64,000 nucleotides of DNA from Eudromia elegans. Lineage: Eukaryota; Chordata; Aves; Tinamiformes; Tinamidae. How positions within the stretch are numbered: the stretch's first letter is position 1; each line of letters begins with the position of its first letter. The DNA is taken from contig PTEX01000298.1 in the NCBI GenBank assembly GCA_003342815.1, positions 248,001 through 312,000 on the forward strand. Direction: 5' to 3'. The notes under the pieces were generated by a model. That model had not been told where the DNA came from and did not search any database. It was given only the letters and a program-made list of their open reading frames with translations. Shown piece by piece: positions 47,041 to 58,959 of this stretch. Position numbers and translations under genes: made by a program.

Positions 47041-49640
47041 TATAATTGTCAGTGGGGAGAAAAGTATGGTTGATTCTGCTTCAGTTTAACTTCCACATTC
47101 TCTTTTTCAAATTGCTCACGGTGTGGAGACAGAAAAATATTGTCAGTCCTAGGAGGAGGGCTATGCTTGTGCAAAAACAGCCAGAATTTTCCAATGCTGA
47201 ATTTTCCAGAGGAATATACTTGCTCCAGATCTTTTGCTGTTACCAAATTGCTAATGGACTCACTGCTTATCCAGTCACCATTGCTACAGAGCTCAGCACT
47301 GAAAGCTGGGGAGGTGTTTATGGCTCCAAAGGCTCATAAAGGAGAACCGTAAAATTATTCCTGCTGACTGTGCAGTGGAAAATTGAGAATGTAACTAGTT
47401 GCAGTAACACTGTCCAGACACTTGATACTTCCAAGTTAAAGAGCAAACTGTCTAATTGCAGCAATACTCATGTCCAAGATAAAATATACTATCCCTTGCA
47501 GAGGGTTTTCCAGTGCTTTACGTGTTCAGCAAGAAGCAATTTATATGTCCTAATAACTTGCTCTATTCCTTTATTTTTTTAACCTGAATGGCGTGACTAT
47601 AGCAACTTTAGTTCTATATGCTGTTCATTTACTTCCATACTGTCCCATGCTTATTCAATTATGCTCATTACATTAGCTTTTGCTTATTAAATTACCTATA
47701 ACTTTTAACTTTTCTGAATGTGATGCACAATGGAACGAGTCTGAGACAAGCATTGCTGAACACCAGTTTTCTGACTGAGGGTAATGAGGTCAGTTGAAGT
47801 CATCATAGTGGTCGTTTTGCTTTTAAAATGCAGAAGTCTAATTCTCTCCATTGGGCAATGTTGTTGCAATTCCCAGTGCAAAACACTTCTAGAGACTGGA
47901 GACCATTGATTGAAAATGATGCAGAATTGATTAACACTTCACACCAGTGTAGCACTGCAATGTGGAAAATCATGATGATATTTTTCAAATACTTCTGTAG
48001 CAAGAAAAAAAAATCAATTTCATTCTGGAGTAAGGGCGTTTTCCTTACAAACAATTCCTTGTAATTAAGAAATTGTCCTACTGCTATGAGAAAGAAGGAA
48101 AAGAATCTGTTCTGTCCATCTCATGTCCACATAGTAGTCCTTCAAACTGATCAAACAGAAGAAGTGATTTTGTACAGAATTTTGTCCCTCTTTGGTCAAT
48201 TAATAAAACAGATGGTGATTAGGAGCATTAGAATACTTCTGTTAGGAAGGCTGTGAACAGGACTGCTTATCATTTTCACCAAATTTGACTTTTTTTTTGA
48301 CTTATGCAGTGTTTTTGTGGTTGGCACTGAGATCTTCCATTCTGATGTTGCATTAACATTGCCAAGGTCATGCTGACAATGAAGTCAGTGCCTAGAGAAG
48401 ATATATATATCAGCATTACTATTTCCGCTGAAGCAAAACCCTTTGTAGAATAACTAATGAACTGTAGTGTACTGTATATTTATGCATTGTATATATATAA
48501 TAATCTCAAAAGTTTTCATCTTCAAAATTCAGTCAGTTGAAGGAGGAACTGTTTACCCAGAGCATGGAGACTACACATGAAACTGCCTGTAAAGGTCCGA
48601 TCACACCAAGTTGGCCATCGAATAAGGGACTTTGACAAAAGGACTTTTGAACTATTCAGACACATTCTAAGATACTCTGGGGTAATTCCCTCAGACTTAT
48701 AAGGGACTTAGTCAAAACCTCTGAGAACCAATTTTCAGCCATACATCAGTATCTCAAGGTTTCCCTTCAGCGTGACTTGGTTTTGGATCTAAGTTTCTCA
48801 TTCCTCGACACTGTGCCGCAAAATTTTCAGTGGAGGAGAATCGTATTTTCATGGCTTCTGGTTTTGAAAAAGATTTCTTTTGTCTCACATCATGGAAGAC
48901 GTTGTGATGTGCTGGTAACTGGTTCTAGGGTTCTTTCCCCTGATAAGTCTATTAAAATACAGATTGTGGTCACTGTCCATTGAATTAGGAATTATCGCTC
49001 CATTTTCCCTATTCATCTGAAGTTGTATCATACAGGATCAATAAAATTCATCTGTTACTTAATCACTTGCAATTAAGAACAAAACCTGTGAAATGATAGT
49101 TGACCATAAAAAGGGTATGTGCACTAAAGCCTTCCTGTTTGCTCTTTTTATCTCTCTTTTTGTCATGGTCCCCTATTCCAGGAAAGATGGACAGGGATTA
49201 AAGAAATCGTTGGTCACTGGCTCCTTTCTCCTTCTATTTCAGACACAACACCACAGACACAACACTTATAACTTCACTGAAAACTGCACCTGCATTGTGG
49301 TTCCTCAGTGGGATGTCCAGCACTGTCTTGCAGGACCATCACAGCTCCCTCCCTACCTGGCAAACGCTAAGTTTACAGATCCTAAGGGTACAAGAACAGT
49401 TTCCAAGTAGATTAAGAAATGACAGGAATATCATGCATAAACTACTCAAGAGCTAGTAATGAAATCCAATTAATTTATTTCTCCTTTAAGTGAAAATTGG
49501 TAAATCTGTGTGCAAAGAACTGCATAAAGAATAAATGTGCACAAGGCCAGTGGCAGCCAGGTATCCAGGGCAAGAGCAAATGAGAGTGAGGAGAGGTGCA
49601 CTAGGAAAATAAGAGGAAGAAAGAAGGAGTATCTTTGCCC
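47041..49640. other. Unique AT-rich DNA, no gene seen
   Basis: There is no recognisable element. The longest + frame (105 codons, 49,093-49,410) has a hydrophobic start but no identifiable mature domain and follows ordinary AT-rich DNA. Confidence 0.5.
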
Positions 49641-49689
49641 ATCTTAATAAGAAGGTGAAATCCATGTCCACCTGCTCCTTCGAGAAATG

Positions 49690-49845
49690 ATAAGGACTGC
49701 TGTGCTGCATCTGCTGCCTTTCTGGAATAGCCCCAGCCAGCCTGGGCATAAAAGGGCTCTTTCTGTCCTGCTACTGAGCATCTGACACCAGGTTTGCAGT
49801 CAAAATGCATGCAGACTCAGATCATTGCAGGTAAATGGTGGAAAG
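49690..49845 (+). promoter_or_regulatory. Possible TATA-type promoter with a small first exon
   Basis: GGCATAAAAGGGCTC at about 49,745-49,759 is a good TATA-box context. About 55 bp downstream, AAAATGCATGCAG offers an ATG at 49,805, and CATTGCAG|GTAAAT supplies a donor after 49,830. Upstream is CCCCAGCCAGCCTGG. The arrangement is that of a short TATA-driven first exon, but no following exon could be recognised, so it may be chance. Confidence 0.2.
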
Positions 49846-51169
49846 TTTAGACTCTCACCCTCATTCAAATCTCATACTAAATAGATCATATTTATTGTAG
49901 CTCTAATTAGCCAGATGTGCCAAAGTCTTCTGAGGTTTCTGATAATTAAAGTTTACCTCTGCACCAAAAACAGCCTTTACATGTTCACAGACACCAAGTC
50001 ACAGAGGAGTCTTTCACACAGCTTCCACCTTGCAACCAGGGACAAATCTTCAGTGACTGGCTGATGAGTGGCAGTTTTGGAGGTGTCTAATAACTTGTTT
50101 TACATCTTTAAAGTTTTGAAAGATGCCTACAGTCTTGTACGCACTGGTACAAGAACAACATCATGTCCTGAGTCCTGCAGTTCTAGACAGTTAACTACTA
50201 ATAATGATACCTGGGAGATTCTGATGGACATGATTTTGCTTTGATGAAAGTACTTATTTACTCTGTTTTGTGTTGCTTTCTTCATTGCCTGAGGGAGATT
50301 TCAACAGACAAGCTCTATTCACACAGAAGTTCCTCAGAAATTTCCAAGACTGAACCAGCACTCACAGTGACCATTGGCTTAAGCACCAAAGCATTGCTAA
50401 ACACTTCAACATTTGAAACATTTAGGATGGCTGCTTTTTAATTAGGTCTTGTATTAGTATGTTCATGGAAAGATGGAGGAGGAAAATGGTCAAAAAGCAA
50501 AACGCAAGTGTGGCTTTGTGTAGCAGTAGGAACTGCTTTTTTCATCCTTTTTGTTGCCCAAAGCTCCTCATGCGGTGACTCACAGCTCCTCTGTTGGCAT
50601 TTGGGAAGCTACCCTAAGCAGACAGGGAACATTGCAGGTTCTCCCTCCCCTTCCCTGTTACTTTCCAAGCACCAGGCTCTGCTCAAGCGCTGAAGGACTT
50701 TGGTGAAGGCTTTGCTGTGAGGGATGGTGCAGCAAACAGCCCAGGGAAGTAACACCCACGCTGGGAATGCGTGATAGGAAACACCACAGGAAACGCTTTG
50801 GAAGAGAGGACAGAAGGACGAAAGCATTGCTCTGGTAGAGTCCTGCCTCCTCAGCAGCTTAGCAAAGCTCAATTGCTAAGGAGCAGCAGCTTGCAGGGAT
50901 CAGGAAAGCTCCCTGAGGACCTGCGGCAGGCAAAGAGACCTTCAGAGAGCTGCTATTTGCAGAGCTAAGCTGAGGACGGGCTGGGAGGGCTGTCTAAAGT
51001 GGTGTGATGTGAGATGCTCTGTAGTGAATAGGAAGGATGCTAAATGGCTTATTTACAACATCATTTCCTCTTGACTTGCAGATGCTATCAATATTTGTGC
51101 ATGTATGATATGCTTCTCTAGTTCCCTTCAATTATGGCCATTTTCTATGCCTTAATAAACAGATTTCCT
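49846..51169. other. Unique DNA, no gene seen
   Basis: Ordinary sequence with a GC-richer segment at 50,560-51,000 in which overlapping unrecognised frames of up to 87 codons occur. Confidence 0.5.
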
Positions 51170-51650
51170 ACAATTACAGGGCGCTAGTGGTGGGCACCGG
51201 CTGCCTGTACAGGGCACTGTTCTGAGTGGGGGCTGGGACCTGCTTAGTCATTTGTGAGGAAAAGTCCTAGATATACTGAACCTGGCCCTTTTTGCTGCTA
51301 TTAATTACCTGGCAGAAAGGTTGCAATTGTCCTGGCGTATCTACCCTAATCAAGTTTGTTTCTGGGCTCCCTAGTGGGTCCCGATAATGGAGCATTCAAA
51401 AAAGCATCAAAGTCACTAATTGATTCTGCTGTGGAGCTGCTCCAATCCGTTACCTCTGCTCTTAGACCAGCAGCAGTAAAACTAAGATTTGTTATGGGGA
51501 TAATAAGACCTTTAGCAAGCAATCTTATTAAGTCCTTTAAGGAAAGATAGAGTGGCAGATCTCGATTTAATGGCCCAATTAACCTCAGCATCAATTGACA
51601 ATATAGAAGACAAATGTGCAACATTCCTCAAGTAAGGATATTGTTCAAGC
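51170..51650. promoter_or_regulatory. Strong candidate conserved noncoding element
   Basis: About 480 bp of high-complexity, non-repetitive sequence with evenly mixed base composition, unlike its surroundings. Motif-like words include GCGCTAGTGGTGGGCACCGG, CTATTAATTACCTGG, TTGCAATTGTCC, CACTAATTGATTCTGC, TCGATTTAATGG, CAATTAACC and CATCAATTGACAATA. It is open in one frame on each strand (64 and 92 codons), with neither translation recognisable, so coding function is possible but unsupported. The clustering of TAAT/ATTA, CAATTG and ATTGA cores is what enhancer-type ultraconserved elements look like. Evidence is by appearance only. Confidence 0.4.
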
Positions 51651-54600
51651 CTCTGGCATGAATAAACACATTTTAGAGATGACTAGAACTGTGATGTAGA
51701 CCTATTTTACTATCTCTGCAGTTTAGATATCAATTTATGAAGCATTTTCTGGCAAAATAACAGTGTCAGAAAAGGTATAATTTTGAAACTAGCCCTTAGT
51801 CTAGGAGAAATTTGACCTTTGGCTATAAATAGCAGCAACACTCACATAACCTAAATGCTCATTTTACTTTAAACTAGTTTAATTTAAGCAGTAGAAGTTA
51901 CACTTACTTTTAATGGGCAGCAGCTATTCATTAAATTTATAATGACATTTAGATACCCTGGTGATAGACATCTCAGAAATATCATATACATAGAGAGAGA
52001 AATTCATTATACATTACAGAGATGTCTTGGAAGTGAAATTAACTTGAAAAAAAAAGCTCGTATCAGCTCCATCTGCAGATTGAAAACCCAAGCTGTTTTC
52101 TAAGGAATATAACTACACTGAAAAGTGGTATAGCTAGAGTCCATCCTACAGAAATCTGAAAAATTTCCTTGCAAAGATGTACACAGACCTAGGATTTTTC
52201 CACTGTAAATGGTCATAGTATTACTCCCACTGAAAACGATGCTGCTTTCCCTTTCAGTTAGCATGTATATTATTTCCATAAAGAAAGTAAGAGTGGATTT
52301 GAGTTTACGCATGCAACAGTACACGCACTTTGGAGAAACTGTTCATTTCTAATGGGCCCTGGCTGTGCCCTTCTCATGCCAATGGGAATATTTTCATCAG
52401 CTTCTGCAGACAAAAGATGTGACCTGTGCTTTAGGGGCCAATACAAAAAATAATTACAAAACTCTCATAACAGAATGAGAATAAGAAACCTTATTCTTAC
52501 ATTATTATGAATTCTTCATTCAATCTCTTAGTCCATTAATTGCACAGTAGTAACAATCCAGTTTCTTAGCTTGGACCTTTTCCTCATGTCTAGTGCATTT
52601 CTTCTCTCTATAATCAGTACTGCTGGGACCTATCTGCATTGCTGGGATCTTCTGTAAACATTCGCTACACCATTTACAGTCCAGAGAACTCAGCATGGTA
52701 CCAGGGATCAAAGCATTATCCCCACTTGCACATCACCAGCATTAATAAGGAAGTGCAGGCCACTCAACACAACCACCTGTGTGTGAACCACTGCATTTGA
52801 GGCAACAGCTTTGCATCCCTTCTGGCCTTAGTGGAGCAGCCAGGCATCCTTTGCATATCATTAAGAAAACATTAAAAAAAAAAAAAAAACACTAGACTGT
52901 GGCTGGATTAGTAGGAGAGTACACTTCAAACAACCCATAGGAATGAGCAACGTTTAGCTTGGTTCAACAAGGGCAAAAACAACTCGTTCATTTCAGCAGA
53001 TACGACTGTGGTGATACAGCCTTGGTGTGTGTTATCTAACAGCATGGGTCTGGGGGAGCGGACCTGCAGCGTGTCTGAGAAGCTTGCACCTGCACAGTGC
53101 TTATTCCACAGCTTTGCTTTATCTTTCGCTTCTGACTAGCTCTAGTCCTGGCCCACGGGCTGAATACCTGTTTGTGGCTGGAGTGCATTAGTTTTACTCC
53201 TAGAGACCATTTTCTGGTTAAGTTTCCCAGGAACTTGATTCATGTGTTCAAAAGATGCTTCATGATGGGAACCAGTACACAATAAATGGGAATGGGGAAA
53301 TCTATTTGCAAAGCACACTCCTGATCCAGAATAAAGCACTGATGTAGATAAATCCAAATGAAGCAGATCTGTTACGCAGAGAAGAGCCAGCTTCAGGCTG
53401 GAGCTGCTCAGAGTAGGACCGTATTTGAATAGCTCTGATGAATTAGAAGCAATACATCCTCACATGGTTCCCTCTGTGCATCTCTCATTTTCCTCTGTTG
53501 AATAAGTCCTAGTGTGGCAGGAAACTCATTAGCAAATTCTTTGCTGAAAGCAATGCTTATGCAAGTTGAAGACAAGCACGTTGTCATAAGAATGTTTTGA
53601 TTAATTTGCTCTTCATTAACTGTACACCTTGGTGATTGTATAGTAAATTTTCTTTTGAAGAGAATCACAACAATTATGCACAGCTGTATTTTTTGAGAAT
53701 CTAGTGTTCTGAGAACATTTAATTACCTCTAACAAATGTTCAGTATTTGTTTACATCGGGTCCCCATTTCAACTTTGCAGTGCACACTTGCAGGAGGACT
53801 GGCAATCTGAAGACCCAGAGGGCTTCTTTCAGGAAAGTTGGCATTGTAGAATGTTAAAAAAAGGCCTCTTGCTTTTAAAAATCATTGAGGACATCTGCTG
53901 CGTCACATGTGAATTATGATGCACCATAATCCAGAACACACTTGCCAGGATTGCTGCATATCCAAATTTTGACCTTTTTCCTGCAATAACATACACCTTT
54001 TGGTTACCTTCATCAGAATCTTTAGGTGCTTTGGTTATCAAATTAGAGGCATCTTTCCTTTTTTTCCAGGCAAGTGGATGGATTTTAATGAGAGGAAAGA
54101 AACAGCAACTGAGTATTTTTGCCTTTTACATGAGAAAAAAAAAAAAAAGAAGAAAAAAAGAAGAGATTAAGTGAGGAACTTCTTTCTGTACTGCATCTGT
54201 GCTCTCCTCGTTTTAAGGGTTATCATGGTGCTGAAGATATCATCAGTGTTTTGACTGCGTATACTAACTACAGATCCTGTGTCATTCATAGTAAAAGTAG
54301 CTAATGTAATTTCCTACTAGAGAGAGTATTCACAGCAGTGTTGCCATGCACTGCTATAGGAGGACCACTCTCATTCACTTGCTGTTTCTAAGGGGAAATG
54401 ATAGAGTCCCTGTGCATTGTATGAATTTCCAGGTTTCTAAAGAGCTTCATGATACTTAGGATAAGAGCACTTCTATAAATACAAAATGGGCATATTCTTT
54501 TTTATTTTCCACAATTTGCCACCTGCTTAATTTTTCAATAAGCTTGTGTAGAGTCTGATTTTGCTGTCACCTGATTTCAGCTAAGCCAAATCTGCTCAAA

Positions 54601-57600
54601 AAAAACCAGTTCACCAGTTTCACTCAACTCAAAAGATTGACCAGAGTGACTTATCAGTTAATAATTTATTAAGAAATTGGCTCTTCCACCTAGATCTTTC
54701 CTCATTCTGCCACTCTGTAGCATCAAGTAAGTGGGAGGTGGTCTGCTTATTGCTGTCTCTATATCTTGTTGCTTTAGCATATAGGGTAATGAGTACTGTC
54801 CAACAAGAAGACCTCTGAAACACAGCATGCTGTTAACAGCTTTGTCTCATTAAGGAGAACCGAGAGACAAATTTCAGAGTAATAACACAACATCTTCCAA
54901 AAATCTGCATAGACCAGTTATAAGCACAATGAGTACTTCGTGTGCACATGTAGGTGATGGCCGACTTGAACCTGGAGTGAGCAGGTACCTTGTGAACAGC
55001 TTGCTGGTTCTCATCAAAGGCACAACAGCGTGCACAAATCAAGCAGCCCGATAGCATTACCCTATGGAAATGTGTCCCCAGAGTCCAATGTTCCCTCTTA
55101 CTTCTTCAGCACTGCCAGAATGACTCCTGTAAAAACCATAGCTTGTTACAGAGATAGCAGGATCTTGAGGAGTTCTGCCCTTAAATCTTTGCCAATTATG
55201 GAGGAAGAAATTTAAAGGCACAATGCAAGGAGAAACTCCATAAGAAACTTGTGGAGCTCTGCAAAACATTGTTGTTTCCTTGCTATTACATTCCAGATCA
55301 ATTTTTTATTTCAAGTCTTTCTCTATAGACAAACAGGACTGGAAAACTTACTATTAATATGAACGTTAAATTATATAGCTGGGTAGACAAAGCTGTTTAG
55401 ACAATTGCCCTTCAGCCCTCCATTCCACAGCCCTGGGAAGGGACCCAGGCTGGTTTACGTGAGGCCGAAGATAGTGCAGCATTTCTGAAAGAGATACATG
55501 AAAAGCAATACTCTAGGGGAAAGCCACCAAAGTTGGCAGAACAGAAAAGCCCTGAAAAGGTGTCTTAAATTTCTCCCTGCTCCAGATTTTCAGCTCAAAA
55601 TGTTTCTTTATGCAGGTAAGCACTGAGGCCCACAGGGAATTAAAGTTGCCTGCGAGGCACCAGAGTGGTGCCTGATAATCTTCTGCCTCTATGTGCTGCC
55701 CTACGCACTGCTTAATGCTGTGCCGCAATAACTCATCCCAAAGTCTTGCTCCGAGAATTTTTGTTTCGTGAACGAAGCAGGAAATAGCCACCTCATTCAA
55801 AACACAGGTGGGGCAGCTGTTCCCCCTTTCAGCATCTGCAGCTATCTGAAACGTAGAGAACTGCATTTAATTACTGTTTTTTGATTTGTTTTTTGGCCAT
55901 AATAGAATTAAATTCAGAACTTGAGAGGACCTTGTCTACTTGCCTCTAGGCTGGTATGTGGGCTGCAAAACATACATTTCTCCTTTACACTGTAAAAGCC
56001 ATTCAGTTTTGCTTAGGAAAGTGGGACAGAATTCTTGTGACTGGTTGGAGATACTTATCTGAGAGAGGAGTCACCTGAGTGCTAGCGACCAGGTGGTTTG
56101 TGTCAAGTAATTTTCAATAAAAGATCATTATAGTTAATCTGAGAAAACCTATATATTTCAAAAATGCTCAGGAACACAGTCAGACTGTAAAAATGGATTG
56201 CCACATGCAGTAAGTACAACAAGGGTAGCCACTTTGTCTCAGTGCAGCTGTGTTGGTGCAGCACTCCGCATTGCCTGGTGGGCTTCCTTGGTTCTTGTGA
56301 TCCCATCTGGAGCAGCAGAAGTTGCTTGGGTTTCTTTATACGGTCCTGAACTGTGCGGCACCGACATGCCTTTATTTCTGCGTATGTGCAGCTTGCTCTG
56401 AAGTGGTTGGTTTCCCATCTGAGCAATTTTCCTAAGATACTAATGAAATCCTCCTTGTAGACTTCTAAGGGACCTACAGTCAAAGGCAGGCATCCTTAGT
56501 GGGACCTGAATTCAGGGTATTTTTCTTCTGAGCAAGTAGGACTGGAACAGGCTGGAGAATTTTACATTTGACTTTGCACTCAGAGAAGTAACTTCATCCC
56601 TTTAAATAGGGAAAATAATTTCCAGAAGAGGATGGGGCGGTTTTCCTGCAATTTCAAGAATTATTTTCAAAATTTCAAAAATTTGAAAACAAGCTGATGT
56701 ACTTTCAAATTAGGTTTTTCTTGTCTTATACGATACAGCCAGAGCTAGCTTATTATGTCATGGAAAAGCCAGATGGACTTAAACAAAAAAGGCTGGACAG
56801 CCCTTCCTGTTTTCCCATTACATTTCTTTATTCCATATAAAAGAGTCTGACCTTTTTTCTTTTATTTTGATCTTTTGTTCCTACTTCATTACACAGCTGA
56901 AAGATCTGACACTGCTTAGTTTCTAAGGTATTTATTTTCACCGAGCCACTGTAAGAAAGAAAATTCATGAGTGGGAAATTGAAGTCCTGAAGCTCTGTAG
57001 AGCTCCAAGGGTCACCCAGGGAGTCGGTTCAGAGAGAACTGAGTCCAGGCCTCCTAAGTCTCACAGCAGGAGCTCAGCTATTCAGTCATCCTTCCTTTCA
57101 ATAGCACCACTGTGCCTGCCTCAAGATCGCTCTCACATGATAAATCTTTTTAATCATCAAAATAATTTTATTTGGTGTATGTTAATTTGTAAAAAAAAAA
57201 AAAGAATATCTTTACTGAATTATTTTCATTCCGCATCAAGGGTCTAGGAATACCTGAACTACACCCCCTTATTCAATAAAATATCTATGTATTCATATGA
57301 ATGAATGCAAATAAGTACCATTGATTCCTTTGACCCTTTTAATTCATTAGCCAGGGAGATTAGTTTTTAGATAAAGTCTAAGGGAAAAAATATACCCAAG
57401 GTGAATTTTGAAACAACTGTGTCAAACTGAAACTGAACCTGGATTGATCCTTATCTGCAAACTACGGGATATTTGTTCCATTGAACGTCAGAAGGATAAA
57501 ATCAGTCTAAAGTCTCATGTTAGCGATTGGCAGCCACTTAAGAGTATTACACCTGAGAACAGGCTTTACTTTATTGGCCATAAAAGTTAACAATGTGTCT

Positions 57601-58540
57601 TATCATTCTACTACTTAGGCAGCAAAATACTTTTAGATAGTAGATTTCAAAGTTTTCCAGTCTATAAGTATGCAATTTTTAATTGCCTCAAGATAGTCTA
57701 GTACTTTACTTAAAACCTCTCCTCACCACAGACCTCATAAAAACCCAGCCTCTGCATCAATAAATATTCTGAACATGTAAGTGCAGGTAATGTAAGATGC
57801 AACATTTGCTAAGTTCTGTTTTCAGAAATGACTCCAGCCCTTCTGGCTTTTCCTGAAAATTCAAATGGATGCTCCAATTATTTTTGGTGGCATCTATCTA
57901 CCTTTGCTTCCAGAATTAGGAGCTGGCCAGCAGTCATGGACATTAGGTTCTTAAAAGACAAATGGGGATTTTTCAAAGTACTTTATCTGTTTGGAACCAC
58001 CCAAGGGTCTTACAACACCCATCCCAAAGCCAGATGTGGAGTAGGATGGTGGAGCACTTTAAAGCATTTCACTTAAGAATATATAAGACTCCTGTTACAA
58101 TGCAAAAGAGACTCATGAATAGGGACAGACTTTAGCTAGCCAAGCAAAGAGCTTTTCAAGCAAGTCTGTAGAAATTGTCAAGGAGAGTTGTAACCCAAGA
58201 TGAGCCAGGTACCTGATTCCAGGGCAAAGGGAAGCTCCTCTTTCCACAAAGCTTTTACAACCCTCAGCATTCATCCCATTTTAGAGGTCTGGAAGAGGCC
58301 CCTCACACCAAGGCAGATGCTGTAGCTTTTATTTTACAGCACAGCAAAGTGCTGGAAAAGTCTCTTCTTTGCAAGAGGAAGAGATGTCCCCTCCCAACCC
58401 AAAATCTTGTGTGAAGTGTCTGGTGTGATGTGGGTGCCTGGATTTTGCCCTTTTGTTCTGCCCATAAGGATGTGCGTGCTGGGTGGGAGAGAGCTCCCAC
58501 TTCCAGATTTTACCTGTACTCAGGGAGTGGGGTTGCAATA
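51651..58540. other. Long unique stretch, no gene seen
   Basis: AT-rich, with A tracts at 52,874-52,889, 54,134-54,165 (with G) and 57,191-57,203. Frames up to 126 codons (- strand, 56,103-56,483) and 117 codons (- strand, 55,513-55,866) are unrecognised. The stretch 53,580-53,690 has GATTAATTTGC, CATTAACTG and CAATTATGC cores and could be regulatory. I see no LINE, LTR or RNA gene. Confidence 0.5.
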
Positions 58541-58544
58541 TTTC

Positions 58545-58650
58545 CTGATGGAGCTGTTCATTTTATACAGAATGATTCATTATTAATTGGCCAGAAGGTG
58601 AGCATAACTCTCCAGCTACTAATTAAGATGTTCATTTGGGCAAGGGGACA
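58545..58650. promoter_or_regulatory. Candidate conserved noncoding element
   Basis: Compact cluster of homeodomain-type cores: GATTCATTATTAATTGGCC (58,573-58,591) and CTACTAATTAAGATGTTC (58,616-58,633), in non-repetitive sequence. This is inference from motif density. Confidence 0.3.
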
Positions 58651-58883
58651 CTTGTGTTTCAGGTCTGTCTCCCATTAACAGCTGAACAGCAGCAGAGATG
58701 AGACAGGAGAGCAGGTCTCTTTTCCCTTTTTCTTCCCTATCACTCAGGTTGTATTCCAACCATTGGAGTTTTGATCCTTCTCTCCAGCACAAGGACCATG
58801 CAGCTACACAACTTGGTGTCAAACAGCTGCAAGGAAAGGAACCAAGAAAGCTTCAGCCTCTGGCACCCCATTGCCTCCTGCAA

Positions 58884-58959
58884 GTGCCACTAAATATGCA
58901 GTCAGGAGAGGGTGCTAACTGGTGCCACTGAATATGCAGTCAGGAGAGGGTGCTAACCT
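58884..58959. repeat. Tandem duplication of a 38-bp unit
   Basis: Two adjacent copies begin with GTGCCACTAAATATGCAGTC (58,884) and GTGCCACTGAATATGCAGTC (58,922), and both continue with AGGAGAGGGTGCTAAC. They differ at one base near the start (A/G) and at the junction, so this is a recent local duplication. Confidence 0.95.

Noticed and set aside
55513-55866. 117-codon - strand frame with plausible composition
   Set aside because: No family resemblance and no splice or promoter context; similar lengths occur by chance throughout the window.
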